Positions 22,912-32,392 of a DNA stretch of 64,000 bases are shown here, piece by piece; the first letter of the stretch is position 1, and each line of letters starts with the position of its first letter. The stretch spans positions 62,001-126,000 of the forward strand of contig JAHEBM010000001.1 of NCBI GenBank assembly GCA_024642245.1, in the 5' to 3' direction. This stretch comes from Haliea sp. GTDB lineage: Bacteria; Pseudomonadota; Gammaproteobacteria; Pseudomonadales; Halieaceae. A program made the translations under genes and the position numbers. The notes below the pieces were generated by a model that ran no database searches, was not told where the DNA came from, and was given only the letters and a program-made list of their open reading frames with translations.

Positions 22912-24050
22912 TGCAGCTGCTACCGCTGAGTCTTTATATTCACCTGCCCTGGTGCGAGCGCAAATGCCCCTACTGCGACTTCAACTCCCACGAGGCCCGT
23001 GATATCCCGGAAACCCAATACGTGGACGCATTGCTGCGGGACCTGGAGGGCGATCTGCCGCTCGCCCGGGGGCGTCCGGTCTCCACCGTGTTTATCGGTG
23101 GCGGTACACCCAGCCTGTTTTCAGCCCGGGCAATAACGCGCCTGCTGGCCGGCATCGGCTCACGCCTGGCCCTATCGCCCGGCCTCGAGGCCACCATGGA
23201 GGCAAACCCGGGCAGCGCGGAAGCCGGCAAATTTGCCGATTTCAGGGCGGCGGGTATCAACCGACTGTCACTGGGGGTGCAGAGTTTCGACGACCACTGC
23301 CTGTCCACCCTGGGCCGGGTTCACAACGGTAAGCAGGCCCGCTCAGCCGTCGAGTACGCCCGCGCAGCGGGCTTTGACAGTTTCAATATCGACCTGATGC
23401 ACGGCTTGCCCGGACAGACCGTCGCCACCGCCGAGGCCGACCTGCGCACCGCACTGGCCTTCGACCCGCCCCACCTGTCCTGGTATCAGCTCACCATCGA
23501 GCCAAACACCGTGTTCCATAAACGCCCCCCACGTCTGCCGGTGGAAGATGCGCTGGCCGACATACAGCAAGCAGGAGAAAGCTTGCTGGCCGCCGCGGGT
23601 TACGGCCAGTACGAGGTCTCCGCCTACAGCCGGCCGGGGTTTCGCTGCCGCCACAACCTCAACTACTGGTCCTTCGGCGATTACCTGGGTATTGGCGCGG
23701 GCGCTCACGGCAAGATCAGCCATGCAGATGGGCGGGTCGAGCGCTACGCGAAAAAGCGACAGCCGGGGGACTATATGGCGGCGTCCCAAAGGGGTTTTAC
23801 CAGTAGCCGGAGATACCTGTCCCCTGCAGATATCACCGGGGAATTCATGCTGAATGCGCTGCGCCTCAATGACGGTTTCAGCCTGGCACAATTTGCCGCC
23901 ATGACCGGGCAGGACCCGGCGGACCTGGAGCCCCGTTTGCTGGAATTCCGTCAACGCGGCCTGCTGGATATTGACAACTCCCGGGTGAAGACCAGTGAAC
24001 TGGGGCGGCGTTTCCTGGACACGGTGGTTGCCGGATTCTTCCCCGACTAG
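22911..24050 (+). CDS. hemW: HemW (coproporphyrinogen III oxidase-like radical SAM protein)
   Basis: LSLYIHLPWCERKCPYCDFNSHE (CxxxCxxC), GGGTPSLFSARAITRLL. Confidence 0.94.
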   Translation: MQLLPLSLYIHLPWCERKCPYCDFNSHEARDIPETQYVDALLRDLEGDLPLARGRPVSTVFIGGGTPSLFSARAITRLLAGIGSRLALSPGLEATMEANPGSAEAGKFADFRAAGINRLSLGVQSFDDHCLSTLGRVHNGKQARSAVEYARAAGFDSFNIDLMHGLPGQTVATAEADLRTALAFDPPHLSWYQLTIEPNTVFHKRPPRLPVEDALADIQQAGESLLAAAGYGQYEVSAYSRPGFRCRHNLNYWSFGDYLGIGAGAHGKISHADGRVERYAKKRQPGDYMAASQRGFTSSRRYLSPADITGEFMLNALRLNDGFSLAQFAAMTGQDPADLEPRLLEFRQRGLLDIDNSRVKTSELGRRFLDTVVAGFFPD

Positions 24051-24114
24051 TGACGCGCCGCCCGATCAGTGACAGCTGAACACCGGTACATACTCCGCGC
24101 GATCGATAGCTGAA

Positions 24115-24807
24115 TCAGTCCCGGTTTTTACGGAACACCAGGTCCCACACACCGTGGCCCAGGCGTTCACCGCGAAGTTCGAACTTGGTCAGGGGGCGAT
24201 GCCCGGGCCGGGGGGCGAATTGACCTTCACCATAATCGTTGACCAGGCTCTCCTGCGCCGACAGCACCGCCATCATCTGCTGGGCATAGTCTTCCCAGTC
24301 AGTCGCCAGATGCAAGGTAGCGCCGATTTTGAGCCGGGTAACGAGTTGCGTAACCAGGGCAGGCTGGATCAACCGTCGCTTGTTGTGTTTCTTCTTGTGC
24401 CAGGGGTCGGGGAAAAAAACCTGGATGGTATCGAGCGTGGCCGGTGGTATACAGTCTCTCAGGACTTCCACCGCGTCGTGGCAGTAGACGCGGATATTGT
24501 CGACACCCCGGCCGGCCATGGTGTGCAGCAGTTTACCGACACCCGGGCGGTGCACCTCGATCCCCACGAAATTGCTTTGGGGCGCCGCAGCCGCCATCTC
24601 CACCAGGGACTGGCCCATACCAAAGCCAATTTCCAGTACCCTCGGGCCGGGCCGGCCAAACACCGAATCGAAGTCCATCGGGCCGTCCGCGTATTCCAGG
24701 CCCCAGCGCTCCCAGTCCCGGTCGAACGCGCGCTGCTGGCCGGGTGTCATGCGACCGGTGCGCAGCACGTAGCTGCGTATGGGTCGCCTCTTTTGGGTTT
24801 CAGTCAC
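24115..24807 (-). CDS. trmB: tRNA (guanine-N7-)-methyltransferase
   Basis: RPIRSYVLRTGRMTPGQQRA, VLEIGFGMGQSLVEMA, FPDPWHKKKHNKRRLI. Confidence 0.94.
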   Translation of the reverse strand: MTETQKRRPIRSYVLRTGRMTPGQQRAFDRDWERWGLEYADGPMDFDSVFGRPGPRVLEIGFGMGQSLVEMAAAAPQSNFVGIEVHRPGVGKLLHTMAGRGVDNIRVYCHDAVEVLRDCIPPATLDTIQVFFPDPWHKKKHNKRRLIQPALVTQLVTRLKIGATLHLATDWEDYAQQMMAVLSAQESLVNDYGEGQFAPRPGHRPLTKFELRGERLGHGVWDLVFRKNRD

Positions 24808-24825
24808 AGCCCCCGCACAACCGGG

Positions 24826-25203
24826 TCAGGCCAGCATTTTCCAACTGGCGGCAGCAAGGCAGCCCCAGCCGGCAATGAACGACAGGCCCCCCAGCGGCGT
24901 GACCGCCCCCAGCCAGCGCAGTCCACTGAAGCTGAGCAGGTAAAGGCTGCCCGAAAACACCACTATCCCCACCAGGAACAACCAGCCGCTGCTGCGCAGC
25001 AGCACCGTGTCGGGTTGGCTGAGCGCGATTACGCCAACGGCCAGCAGGGCAAGGCTGTGGTAGAAGTGGTACTGCACTGCGGTGTGAAACACGCCCAGGG
25101 CGTAATCATCGAGCCGACCCTTGAGCGCGTGCGCACCGAAAGCGCCAAATGCCACGGCCAGCATGCCGCTGAGTGAAGCCAGGGTAAGAAACAATTTAGC
25201 CAT
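24826..25203 (-). CDS. DUF423 family membrane protein
   Basis: LASLSGMLAVAFGAFGAHALKGRL...FHTAVQYHFYHSLALL. Confidence 0.9.
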   Translation of the reverse strand: MAKLFLTLASLSGMLAVAFGAFGAHALKGRLDDYALGVFHTAVQYHFYHSLALLAVGVIALSQPDTVLLRSSGWLFLVGIVVFSGSLYLLSFSGLRWLGAVTPLGGLSFIAGWGCLAAASWKMLA

Positions 25204-25242
25204 GGGGGGTCCTGTCCGGCTAATAAAAATATCGCATGACGA

Positions 25243-25261
25243 GGGGCGGCATGACCGCCCC
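25243..25261 (-). terminator. GC hairpin GGGGCGG-N5-CCGCCCC downstream of rpoH
   Basis: 7-bp perfect stem immediately after the rpoH stop on the minus strand; no strong T-tract next to it. Confidence 0.4.
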
Positions 25262-25274
25262 CGGGTTTGACGGG

Positions 25275-26129
25275 TCAGTCGACCATCGCGGTCCGCAGTT
25301 TTTTCATGGCGCTTTGTTCAAGCTGGCGGATGCGCTCGGCGGAGACATTATACCTTGCGGCGAGATCATGCAGGGTTGATTTTTCCTCTGCCAACCAGCG
25401 CTGGGCAAGGATATCGCGACTGCGCTCATCGAGTTCGGCCAGCGCCTGGTGCAGGCGCTCTTCGCTGCTCTGCTGCCAGTCGCTCGATTCCGCTGCGAGT
25501 GCGGGATCGGCGCTGTGGTCTTCCAGGTAGTACTGGGGAGCCAGCCAGCCGTCTTCGTCATCGGCATTGAGCGGCGCATCGTAAGCCAGGTCCCGGCTGC
25601 TCAGGCGGCCCTCCATGCGCTGCACTTCCTTCACGTCCACGCCCAACTCGTCGGCCACTGCCCTGGCCTCATCGGCACTGAGCCAGGCCAGGTCTTTCTT
25701 GGCGCTGCGCAGGTTAAAAAACAACTTGCGTTGGGCCTTGGTAGTGGCGACCTTGACGATGCGCCAGTTGCGCAGGATGTACTCGTGCATTTCCGCCTTG
25801 ATCCAGTGCACGGCAAACGACACCAGTCGCACACCCTTTTCGGGGTTGAAGCGCTTGACCGCCTTCATCAGGCCAACGTTGCCTTCCTGGATCAGGTCGG
25901 CTTCCGCCAGGCCATAACCGGAGTAGCTGCGGGCTATGTGAACAACGAAGCGCAGGTGGGACATAACCAGTTCGCGCGCGGCCGCGAGGTTGTCATTGAA
26001 ATACAAATCCTCCGCCAGTTCACGCTCGCGCTCCGCACTCAGTATCGGAATGCTGCTGACGGCCTGGACGTAGGCCGGGAGATTGGCTCCGGGCACCATC
26101 TGGTCGACTGGCTGCAAGCTTTTACTCAT
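25275..26129 (-). CDS. rpoH: heat-shock sigma factor sigma-32
   Basis: [27 protein letters not shown], region 2 [63 protein letters not shown] (RpoH box). Confidence 0.97.
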   Translation of the reverse strand: MSKSLQPVDQMVPGANLPAYVQAVSSIPILSAERERELAEDLYFNDNLAAARELVMSHLRFVVHIARSYSGYGLAEADLIQEGNVGLMKAVKRFNPEKGVRLVSFAVHWIKAEMHEYILRNWRIVKVATTKAQRKLFFNLRSAKKDLAWLSADEARAVADELGVDVKEVQRMEGRLSSRDLAYDAPLNADDEDGWLAPQYYLEDHSADPALAAESSDWQQSSEERLHQALAELDERSRDILAQRWLAEEKSTLHDLAARYNVSAERIRQLEQSAMKKLRTAMVD

Positions 26130-26157
26130 ATTTGACCTCCACGTTAGCCGAGTGATT

Positions 26158-26184
26158 TTAGCACTCTTTGGATTAGAGTGCTAA
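26158..26184. promoter_or_regulatory. CIRCE element (HrcA operator), perfect: TTAGCACTC-TTTGGATTA-GAGTGCTAA
   Basis: Exact match to the CIRCE consensus (9-bp arms, 9-nt spacer), 28 bp upstream of the rpoH start codon. Confidence 0.92.
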
Positions 26185-26199
26185 TAGTGGAAAAGTTCC
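26173..26199 (-). promoter_or_regulatory. sigma-E (RpoE)-like promoter GGAACTT-N15-TCTAA for rpoH
   Basis: Minus strand: -35-like GGAACTT (26193-26199), 15-nt spacer, -10-like TCTAA (26173-26177) lying within the CIRCE. Confidence 0.55.
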
Positions 26200-26288
26200 C
26201 AGCGACATCCATGCCGTGAATAAATATCTTTTAAAATCATATAGTTATTGTCTTGAAATTTCAGGCTTGCCCGGGTCGGCCGGCAGTC

Positions 26289-27287
26289 TCAGCGCGGCTG
26301 GATATCCGCCAGGTGCCGGGCAACGGCGAGCCAGGACCCCGCCAGGCCAAGTAGACCGCCGAGAATAACCAGGTTCAGGCCGCCCATGACACCGAGCCCG
26401 CGTAGCCGGAACTCACTCTGGTAAAGCCCGGCGAGCTCGCTGATAGGCTGGCGCAGAAACCACAGGGACGCCGCAACCAGCACGGCGGCGAAAACACCCC
26501 CGCCCACGCCATACCACAGGCCGGTGTACAGGAAAGGCCGGCGCACAAAGGCGTTGCTCCCTCCCACCAGCTTGACGATAACAATCTCCTCCCGCCGACT
26601 CTCGATGGCCAACCGAATCGTGTTACCCAGAATCAACAACACCCCCACCACCAACAGTCCACCCACAGCCAACACCAGCCTTCGGCTCAGCTCCATGAGG
26701 CTGTTTAGCCGCTGCAGCCACTCCATATCGAGCACCGCCTGGGCCACGTCCGGGTAGGCCTGCAGGTCCTCCCGCAGGGCGAGGGCGGCGGACTGCGCGG
26801 CAGCGCCGGCGGGGGATACCAGGATGAGGTGTGGCAGCGGATTGCTGTCCAGGCTGGCCAGTACATCGGCAAAACCGGACAGGGTCCGGAATTCATCGAG
26901 GGCCTCTTCCCGGGATACAAAGCGGGTTTCCGCCACGTCGGGCCGCTCATCCAGTTCTGCCTGCAGCTGCCGGGCCCGGTCGTCGCTCACGCCATCCTGG
27001 AGAAACAGCGATATCTGGGCCGGGCTATCCCAGCTGGAGCTCAACTGGCTGACGTTGTCCAGCGCCACATTCAGACCCGTGGGCAGGGCGAGCGCGATGC
27101 CGATCACCAGCCACGTCATGACACTTGATACGGGATTATCGATTACCCTGGTCATACTGTCGGCGGCGGACAGGCGATGGTGCTGAAGCCAGGCCTGGTA
27201 CCGGTCACGCAAGCCCGTGCGGCTCTGGCTGGCGCCCTCCCGGCGGCCGCCGGGCACACTGCGAGTGGCCTTCAGGCGCCCGATCAC
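26289..27287 (-). CDS. ftsX: cell division protein FtsX
   Basis: Hydrophobic ABC permease, TM after SMTRVIDNPVSSVMTWLVIGIALALP, VKLVGGSNAFVRRPFLYTG; overlaps ftsE. Confidence 0.93.
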   Translation of the reverse strand: MIGRLKATRSVPGGRREGASQSRTGLRDRYQAWLQHHRLSAADSMTRVIDNPVSSVMTWLVIGIALALPTGLNVALDNVSQLSSSWDSPAQISLFLQDGVSDDRARQLQAELDERPDVAETRFVSREEALDEFRTLSGFADVLASLDSNPLPHLILVSPAGAAAQSAALALREDLQAYPDVAQAVLDMEWLQRLNSLMELSRRLVLAVGGLLVVGVLLILGNTIRLAIESRREEIVIVKLVGGSNAFVRRPFLYTGLWYGVGGGVFAAVLVAASLWFLRQPISELAGLYQSEFRLRGLGVMGGLNLVILGGLLGLAGSWLAVARHLADIQPR

Positions 27288-27949
27288 GATTTGCCCCCCG
27301 CTACCAGGCGCCCGTCGCGCAAGGTGATTATGCGGTGGTGCAGCCTGGAGATAAGGGCAAGATCGTGGCTGGCAATGAGCACGGTTACGCCAACCTGGTT
27401 GAATTCCTCAAACAACTGCATGATTTCGGCAGACAGCCCCGGATCCAGGTTGCCTGTGGGCTCGTCGGCCAGCAGGATTTTAGGTTTACCCACGACGGCA
27501 CGGGCAATACCCACCCTCTGCTGCTCGCCCCCGGACAGGGTGACAGGCATGGCGCGCTCGCGCTTGAGCAATCCCACTTTATCCAGCGCCGCGCGCACCC
27601 TCCTGCCCACCTCCCGGTGATCGTGGCCCGCTATCACCAACGGCAGGGCAACATTGTCAAAAACGGTCCGGTCCAGCAGGAGACGATGGTTCTGGAATAC
27701 AACCCCGATATTGCGACGATGCCTGGGTATACCGCGGGAGCCGATGTTTGCCAGATTCTGGCCGTCGACCAGCACCTGGCCGCGGGATGGGCGCTCCATC
27801 AGCATGATCATGCGCAACAGGGTGGTTTTACCCGCCCCTGAATGGCCTGTAATAAAGACCAGTTCATCCTTGCCGATGTTGACACTCACTTCGCGCAGGG
27901 CGTCGTGACCCTCGGCGTAGCGCTTGCTCACACGGTCAAAACTGATCAT
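27284..27949 (-). CDS. ftsE: cell division ATP-binding protein FtsE
   Basis: MISFDRVSKRYAEGHDALREVS, GHSGAGKTTLLRMI, LSGGEQQRVGIARAVVGKPKILLADEPTGNLD. Confidence 0.96.
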   Translation of the reverse strand: MISFDRVSKRYAEGHDALREVSVNIGKDELVFITGHSGAGKTTLLRMIMLMERPSRGQVLVDGQNLANIGSRGIPRHRRNIGVVFQNHRLLLDRTVFDNVALPLVIAGHDHREVGRRVRAALDKVGLLKRERAMPVTLSGGEQQRVGIARAVVGKPKILLADEPTGNLDPGLSAEIMQLFEEFNQVGVTVLIASHDLALISRLHHRIITLRDGRLVAGGKS

Positions 27950-29091
27950 GCAGCGGCATCGTCCCCGGCAAAAAGTGCGTCAATAAACTGTTGGGCCTGA
28001 AACGGCCTCAGGTCATCCACCGCCTCGCCGACACCTATATAACGGATCGGCAGGCCGAGCTTCTTGGCGATGGCGAAAATCACCCCGCCCTTTGCAGTGC
28101 CATCGAGCTTGGTCAGGCTGATACCGGACACGCCCACCCACTGCTGGAAATGTCCCGCCTGGGCAAGGGCGTTCTGGCCGGTACCGGCATCCAGTACCAG
28201 CATCACCTCGTGGGGGGCAGCGGGGTCGAGCTTGCCCAGGACACGCACCACCTTTTTCAGTTCCTCCATGAGATTATCCTTGTTGTGCAGGCGGCCTGCC
28301 GTGTCCGCGATCAGCACATCGACATCCCGGGCCTGGGCCGCCTGCAGCGCGTCAAACAACACCGAGGCGCTGTCCGCCCCGGTATGTTGCGCGATAACAG
28401 GCACGCCGTTGCGATCGCCCCACACCTGCAGCTGCTCTACCGCCGCTGCCCTGAAGGTATCGCCGGCCGCCAGCATCACAGAGCGGCCCTCGGCCTGGTA
28501 GCGTTTGGCGAGCTTGCCGATAGTCGTGGTCTTGCCAACCCCGTTCACTCCTACCATGAGTATGACGAAGGGTTTCTTGCCGCCCACGTCCAGCGCCTGC
28601 TCGCAGGGCTTCAGCAGGCTCAGCAGCTCTTCCTGCAAGGCCGCCTGCAGACCCTGGGCATGTGTGAGCTCCTTGCGCGATACCCGCTGTGTGAGGCGCC
28701 CGATAATCTCAAGGGTTGCATCCACGCCGACATCGGCCAGCAACAGGCGCGATTCCAGTTCCTCGAGCAGGTCCTCGTCGATCTCCTTGCGCCCGAGAAA
28801 AAGTGTGCCCATGCCCTGCACCAGGTTTTCGCTGGTGCGACCCAGTCCGCGGCGCAAGCGCGAGAAAAAGCCGGCCTTGGCCGCTTCGCTCCCGCCACTG
28901 TCCACGGCGGGCTTCGTCGTCTCCTGCGGAGTGGCCTGACCCTGCGGTGCAACACTCGCACCTGCGGGCTCCCCCGGCGCCGGGTCCGCGGGCACGGGCC
29001 GTTCCGGTATTGCGGCCTCGTCAGCTGCCGGTACAAGTTCCGGGTGAACAGCGCCTTCATCCGCTGCTTTTTTGCGTTTGAAAAATTTCAT
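27946..29091 (-). CDS. ftsY: signal recognition particle receptor FtsY
   Basis: MKFFKRKKAADEG..., VGVNGVGKTTTIGKLAKRYQ, DTAGRLHNKDNLMEELKKV; start taken at 29091. Confidence 0.95.
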   Translation of the reverse strand: MKFFKRKKAADEGAVHPELVPAADEAAIPERPVPADPAPGEPAGASVAPQGQATPQETTKPAVDSGGSEAAKAGFFSRLRRGLGRTSENLVQGMGTLFLGRKEIDEDLLEELESRLLLADVGVDATLEIIGRLTQRVSRKELTHAQGLQAALQEELLSLLKPCEQALDVGGKKPFVILMVGVNGVGKTTTIGKLAKRYQAEGRSVMLAAGDTFRAAAVEQLQVWGDRNGVPVIAQHTGADSASVLFDALQAAQARDVDVLIADTAGRLHNKDNLMEELKKVVRVLGKLDPAAPHEVMLVLDAGTGQNALAQAGHFQQWVGVSGISLTKLDGTAKGGVIFAIAKKLGLPIRYIGVGEAVDDLRPFQAQQFIDALFAGDDAAA

Positions 29092-29169
29092 AATTGTCGT
29101 GCTAGAGTAGGCGCAGGCGAGCGCCTGCAAAAAAACGACTATCCTAACACCCTTGCACAAAGCGACGAA

Positions 29170-29790
29170 ATGGCCAGATCCGGCAAACACCCCACAAGGC
29201 AAAGTACCCTGCGCATTATTGGCGGGCAGTGGCGAGGCCGCAAACTCCGGTTTACCCCCGCAGAAGGCTTGCGGCCCACCCCTGACCGCGTGCGCGAAAC
29301 CCTGTTCAACTGGCTGGCCCCTGGCATTCACGGCGCCAGATGCCTGGACCTGTTCGCCGGCAGCGGCGCACTGGGCCTGGAGGCCCTGTCCCGGGGCGCT
29401 GCCAGTTGTGACTTTGTGGATACCTCTGAACCGGCCTTGCGCCAGATCCGGGATCACCTGGACATACTGCAGGCCGGCGCAACGGCCCGCTGCCACCCCA
29501 TGCCGGCCCTGGCTTTCCTGCGTAGCGCCCGCGGTCCCTACGATATTGTGTTTCTCGACCCGCCATTTGGTAAAAACCTGATCGACCCGGTTTGCGCGCT
29601 GCTTTTTTCCCGGCAACTGGTGGCCACTGGCGGCTCTGTCTATGCGGAATCGGCTGCGCGCGATCCTGTTCCAGGGGTACCGGTGAACTGGCAGTTGCAC
29701 CGGGACAAGGTGGCCGGTGATGTGGCCTACCGCCTGTACGCGTGCGTCGGGGAGGAAACCCCCGGCACCGCGCGACAGGAGCGATTGTAG
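29170..29790 (+). CDS. rsmD: 16S rRNA (guanine(966)-N(2))-methyltransferase
   Basis: LRIIGGQWRGRKLRFTPAEGLRPTPDRVRETLFNWLAPGIHGARCLDLFAGSGALGLEALSRGA, FLDPPFGK. Confidence 0.94.
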   Translation: MARSGKHPTRQSTLRIIGGQWRGRKLRFTPAEGLRPTPDRVRETLFNWLAPGIHGARCLDLFAGSGALGLEALSRGAASCDFVDTSEPALRQIRDHLDILQAGATARCHPMPALAFLRSARGPYDIVFLDPPFGKNLIDPVCALLFSRQLVATGGSVYAESAARDPVPGVPVNWQLHRDKVAGDVAYRLYACVGEETPGTARQERL

Positions 29791-30354
<564 letters not shown>

Positions 30355-30406
30355 GTGCAGTGTCCGGTGACAGGGGGACAAGCCGGTGGTGACAGACAGC
30401 CGAACG

Positions 30407-30431
30407 CGGGCAAATGCCACGCATTTGCCCG
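30407..30431. terminator. strong intergenic hairpin CGGGCAAATGC-CAC-GCATTTGCCCG between convergent genes
   Basis: 11-bp perfect stem, 3-nt loop, between the coaD stop and the convergent ORF end at 30453; no T-tract. Confidence 0.5.
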
Positions 30432-30452
30432 GATGCCGGCTCCGCGGAGGTT

Positions 30453-30839
30453 TTACTCGTCGGCCGAGGCGGCCTTGCGCTTTTCGTACTGATCTATATC
30501 GCTGTAGGTATAGCCTGATTGCCGGCAGCCCAGGCAGCGCATGAAGGTCTGTTCGCCCGGGCCCAGTATCAGCGTATCCGCGGCCTCATTGGCATTGCCC
30601 GCCAGCAGTGTGAACGGCAGGCTGACCAGCCACAGGGCCGCTCCGCCCGCCGTCAAAACCAGCCCTATGGGCCGTGCGACCAGAAAATCCCCCAACATCG
30701 CAAACCCGTTGGGGTTTTCATCGACGGCGCCTTCGCGTCCCATCATGGTCGCATCCTGCGCCCAGAGTGACTGGGGCAGTATAAGGCAGCTGATCAGGAG
30801 TGCCGCCGTAAGGCGACCGGCGCGTGGCATTATTTTCAT
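30453..30839 (-). CDS. small membrane/exported hypothetical protein with CLGC motif
   Basis: Signal peptide (LTAALLISCLILPQSLWA), a hydrophobic segment, C-terminal FMRCLGCRQSGYTYSDIDQYEKRK. Confidence 0.65.
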   Translation of the reverse strand: MKIMPRAGRLTAALLISCLILPQSLWAQDATMMGREGAVDENPNGFAMLGDFLVARPIGLVLTAGGAALWLVSLPFTLLAGNANEAADTLILGPGEQTFMRCLGCRQSGYTYSDIDQYEKRKAASADE

Positions 30840-30895
30840 ACTTAACCCCCGGGTTATCATCCCGTTTTCCCCTATTCGTCGCCAGTGTAGCCTTT

Positions 30896-31708
30896 TCAGC
30901 GCTGGCAGGTCACGCAGAAAACTGTAGATCGCTGGCCCAGCCGGATCTCCCTCAGCGCGCCCCCACAACGCTTGCAGGGCTTCCCCGCCCGGCCGTATAC
31001 ATAGAGCTGCTGGGCAAAGTACCCCGGCCGGCCGTCACCCCCAACAAAATCTCGCAGTGTAGTGCCGCCTTGATCTATAGCCATAGTAAGCACTGACTTT
31101 ATGCGTTCGGCCAGGAGCCGGTAGCGAGTCAGGGATACGCGCCCGGCGGGGCGCCGCGGATGGATACCGCTGAGAAAAAGCACCTCGTTAGCGTAAATAT
31201 TACCAACCCCGACAACCACTTTTCCATCCATGATGAAACTCTTGACCGGACCGGAGCGGCCTCGCGACAGGCGGTAAAGCAAATCCCCGTCGAAGTCTTT
31301 GCCTAGCGGTTCGGGTCCCAGGTGAGCGAGCAGGGGATGCTGCTCACCGGGCTCCAGCCAGAGAAAACAACCGAAGCGCCTGGGGTCGTGATAGCGCAGA
31401 CAGGCGCCGGATTGCAGTACGATATCTATATGGTCGTGCTTGCCTGGCACCTGCTGAGGGTCTACTACTCGCATTGACCCGGACATGCCCAGGTGCACCA
31501 GCAGTGATCCGGCCCCGGTTCGAAACAGCAGGTATTTCGCCCGGCGTTCTACCGAACTGATTTGTTGGCCGCAAATCCGCTGTGGCAGCCGCTGTGGGAC
31601 GGGCCACCGCAGGCGGGATTCGCGCACCACGAGGCGCTCGACGGTCTCGCCCTCGCTGTACGGCGCGATGCCCCTACGGGTGGTTTCAACTTCTGGCAGT
31701 TCCGGCAT
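30896..31708 (-). CDS. mutM: formamidopyrimidine-DNA glycosylase
   Basis: [21 protein letters not shown]-terminal zinc finger [26 protein letters not shown]. Confidence 0.96.
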   Translation of the reverse strand: MPELPEVETTRRGIAPYSEGETVERLVVRESRLRWPVPQRLPQRICGQQISSVERRAKYLLFRTGAGSLLVHLGMSGSMRVVDPQQVPGKHDHIDIVLQSGACLRYHDPRRFGCFLWLEPGEQHPLLAHLGPEPLGKDFDGDLLYRLSRGRSGPVKSFIMDGKVVVGVGNIYANEVLFLSGIHPRRPAGRVSLTRYRLLAERIKSVLTMAIDQGGTTLRDFVGGDGRPGYFAQQLYVYGRAGKPCKRCGGALREIRLGQRSTVFCVTCQR

Positions 31709-31781
31709 AAGGTCCTGGCCTGGTCTTCGAGCGTCCCGGCGCAGACTGCGCCGCGATCCGCCTTTGCGCAATCCTGAAGCA

Positions 31782-31807
31782 AAAACCCCGGCTGTCGCCG
31801 GGGTTTT
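31782..31807 (-). terminator. Rho-independent terminator downstream of rpmBG
   Basis: AAAACCCCGGC-TGTC-GCCGGGGTTTT, 11-bp perfect stem with a T-run on the minus strand. Confidence 0.85.
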
Positions 31808-31832
31808 CAATCGTATTGCCTGGGGAAGGGAA

Positions 31833-31988
31833 TTACTTGATTTTGCCTTCCTTATACATGACATGCTTGCGCGCCACTGGATCGTACTTTTTCATCTCCA
31901 GTTTGTCAGGGGTGGTACGCTTGTTCTTGTCAGTCGTGTAGAAATGCCCTGTACCGGCTGACGAATTCATCCTGATTTTGTCTCTCAT
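31833..31988 (-). CDS. rpmG: 50S ribosomal protein L33
   Basis: Minus-strand translation [51 protein letters not shown] (51 aa); absent from the ORF track because of its length. Confidence 0.95.
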   Translation of the reverse strand: MRDKIRMNSSAGTGHFYTTDKNKRTTPDKLEMKKYDPVARKHVMYKEGKIK

Positions 31989-32000
31989 GACTCTTCTCCC

Positions 32001-32237
32001 TTAAACCTTTTCGCCACGAGCGCGTAGATCGCCCAGCACCTGCTCGATGCCATTCTTGTCGATGATGCGCATACCCTTGCTGGACACGCGCAGGCTCACG
32101 AATCGCTTCTCCGACTCCACCCAGAAACGGTGATGGTGCAGGTTAGGCAGAAAACGGCGACGTGTGCGGTTTTTCGCATGTGATACATTGTTTCCGGTAA
32201 CCGGGCGTTTGCCCGTCACCTGACATACTCTTGCCAT
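32001..32237 (-). CDS. rpmB: 50S ribosomal protein L28
   Basis: [52 protein letters not shown]. Confidence 0.97.
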   Translation of the reverse strand: MARVCQVTGKRPVTGNNVSHAKNRTRRRFLPNLHHHRFWVESEKRFVSLRVSSKGMRIIDKNGIEQVLGDLRARGEKV

Positions 32238-32328
32238 GGTCTTCTCGCTCCCAAAAGTACGCGGGATTTAGGTAAATTAATGAGGTCAGGATGGGCGTAA
32301 AACATGCCCCCGCCGCGCAGAGCGCGAC

Positions 32329-32357
32329 TTTATAACAGAACACCCTGGCCATATCAA
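32329..32357 (-). promoter_or_regulatory. sigma-70-type promoter of rpmBG, TTGATA-N17-TATAAA
   Basis: Minus strand -35 TTGATA (32352-32357), 17-nt spacer, -10 TATAAA (32329-32334), upstream of rpmB. Confidence 0.65.
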
Positions 32358-32392
32358 GCGAAAGATAGGACCTGCCCGGCCCCGCCGGCCCG

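Noticed and set aside
27991-29790. 599-aa plus-strand ORF antisense to ftsY and running into rsmD
   Set aside because: Only the rsmD part (from 29170) is real; the rest is the shadow of ftsY.
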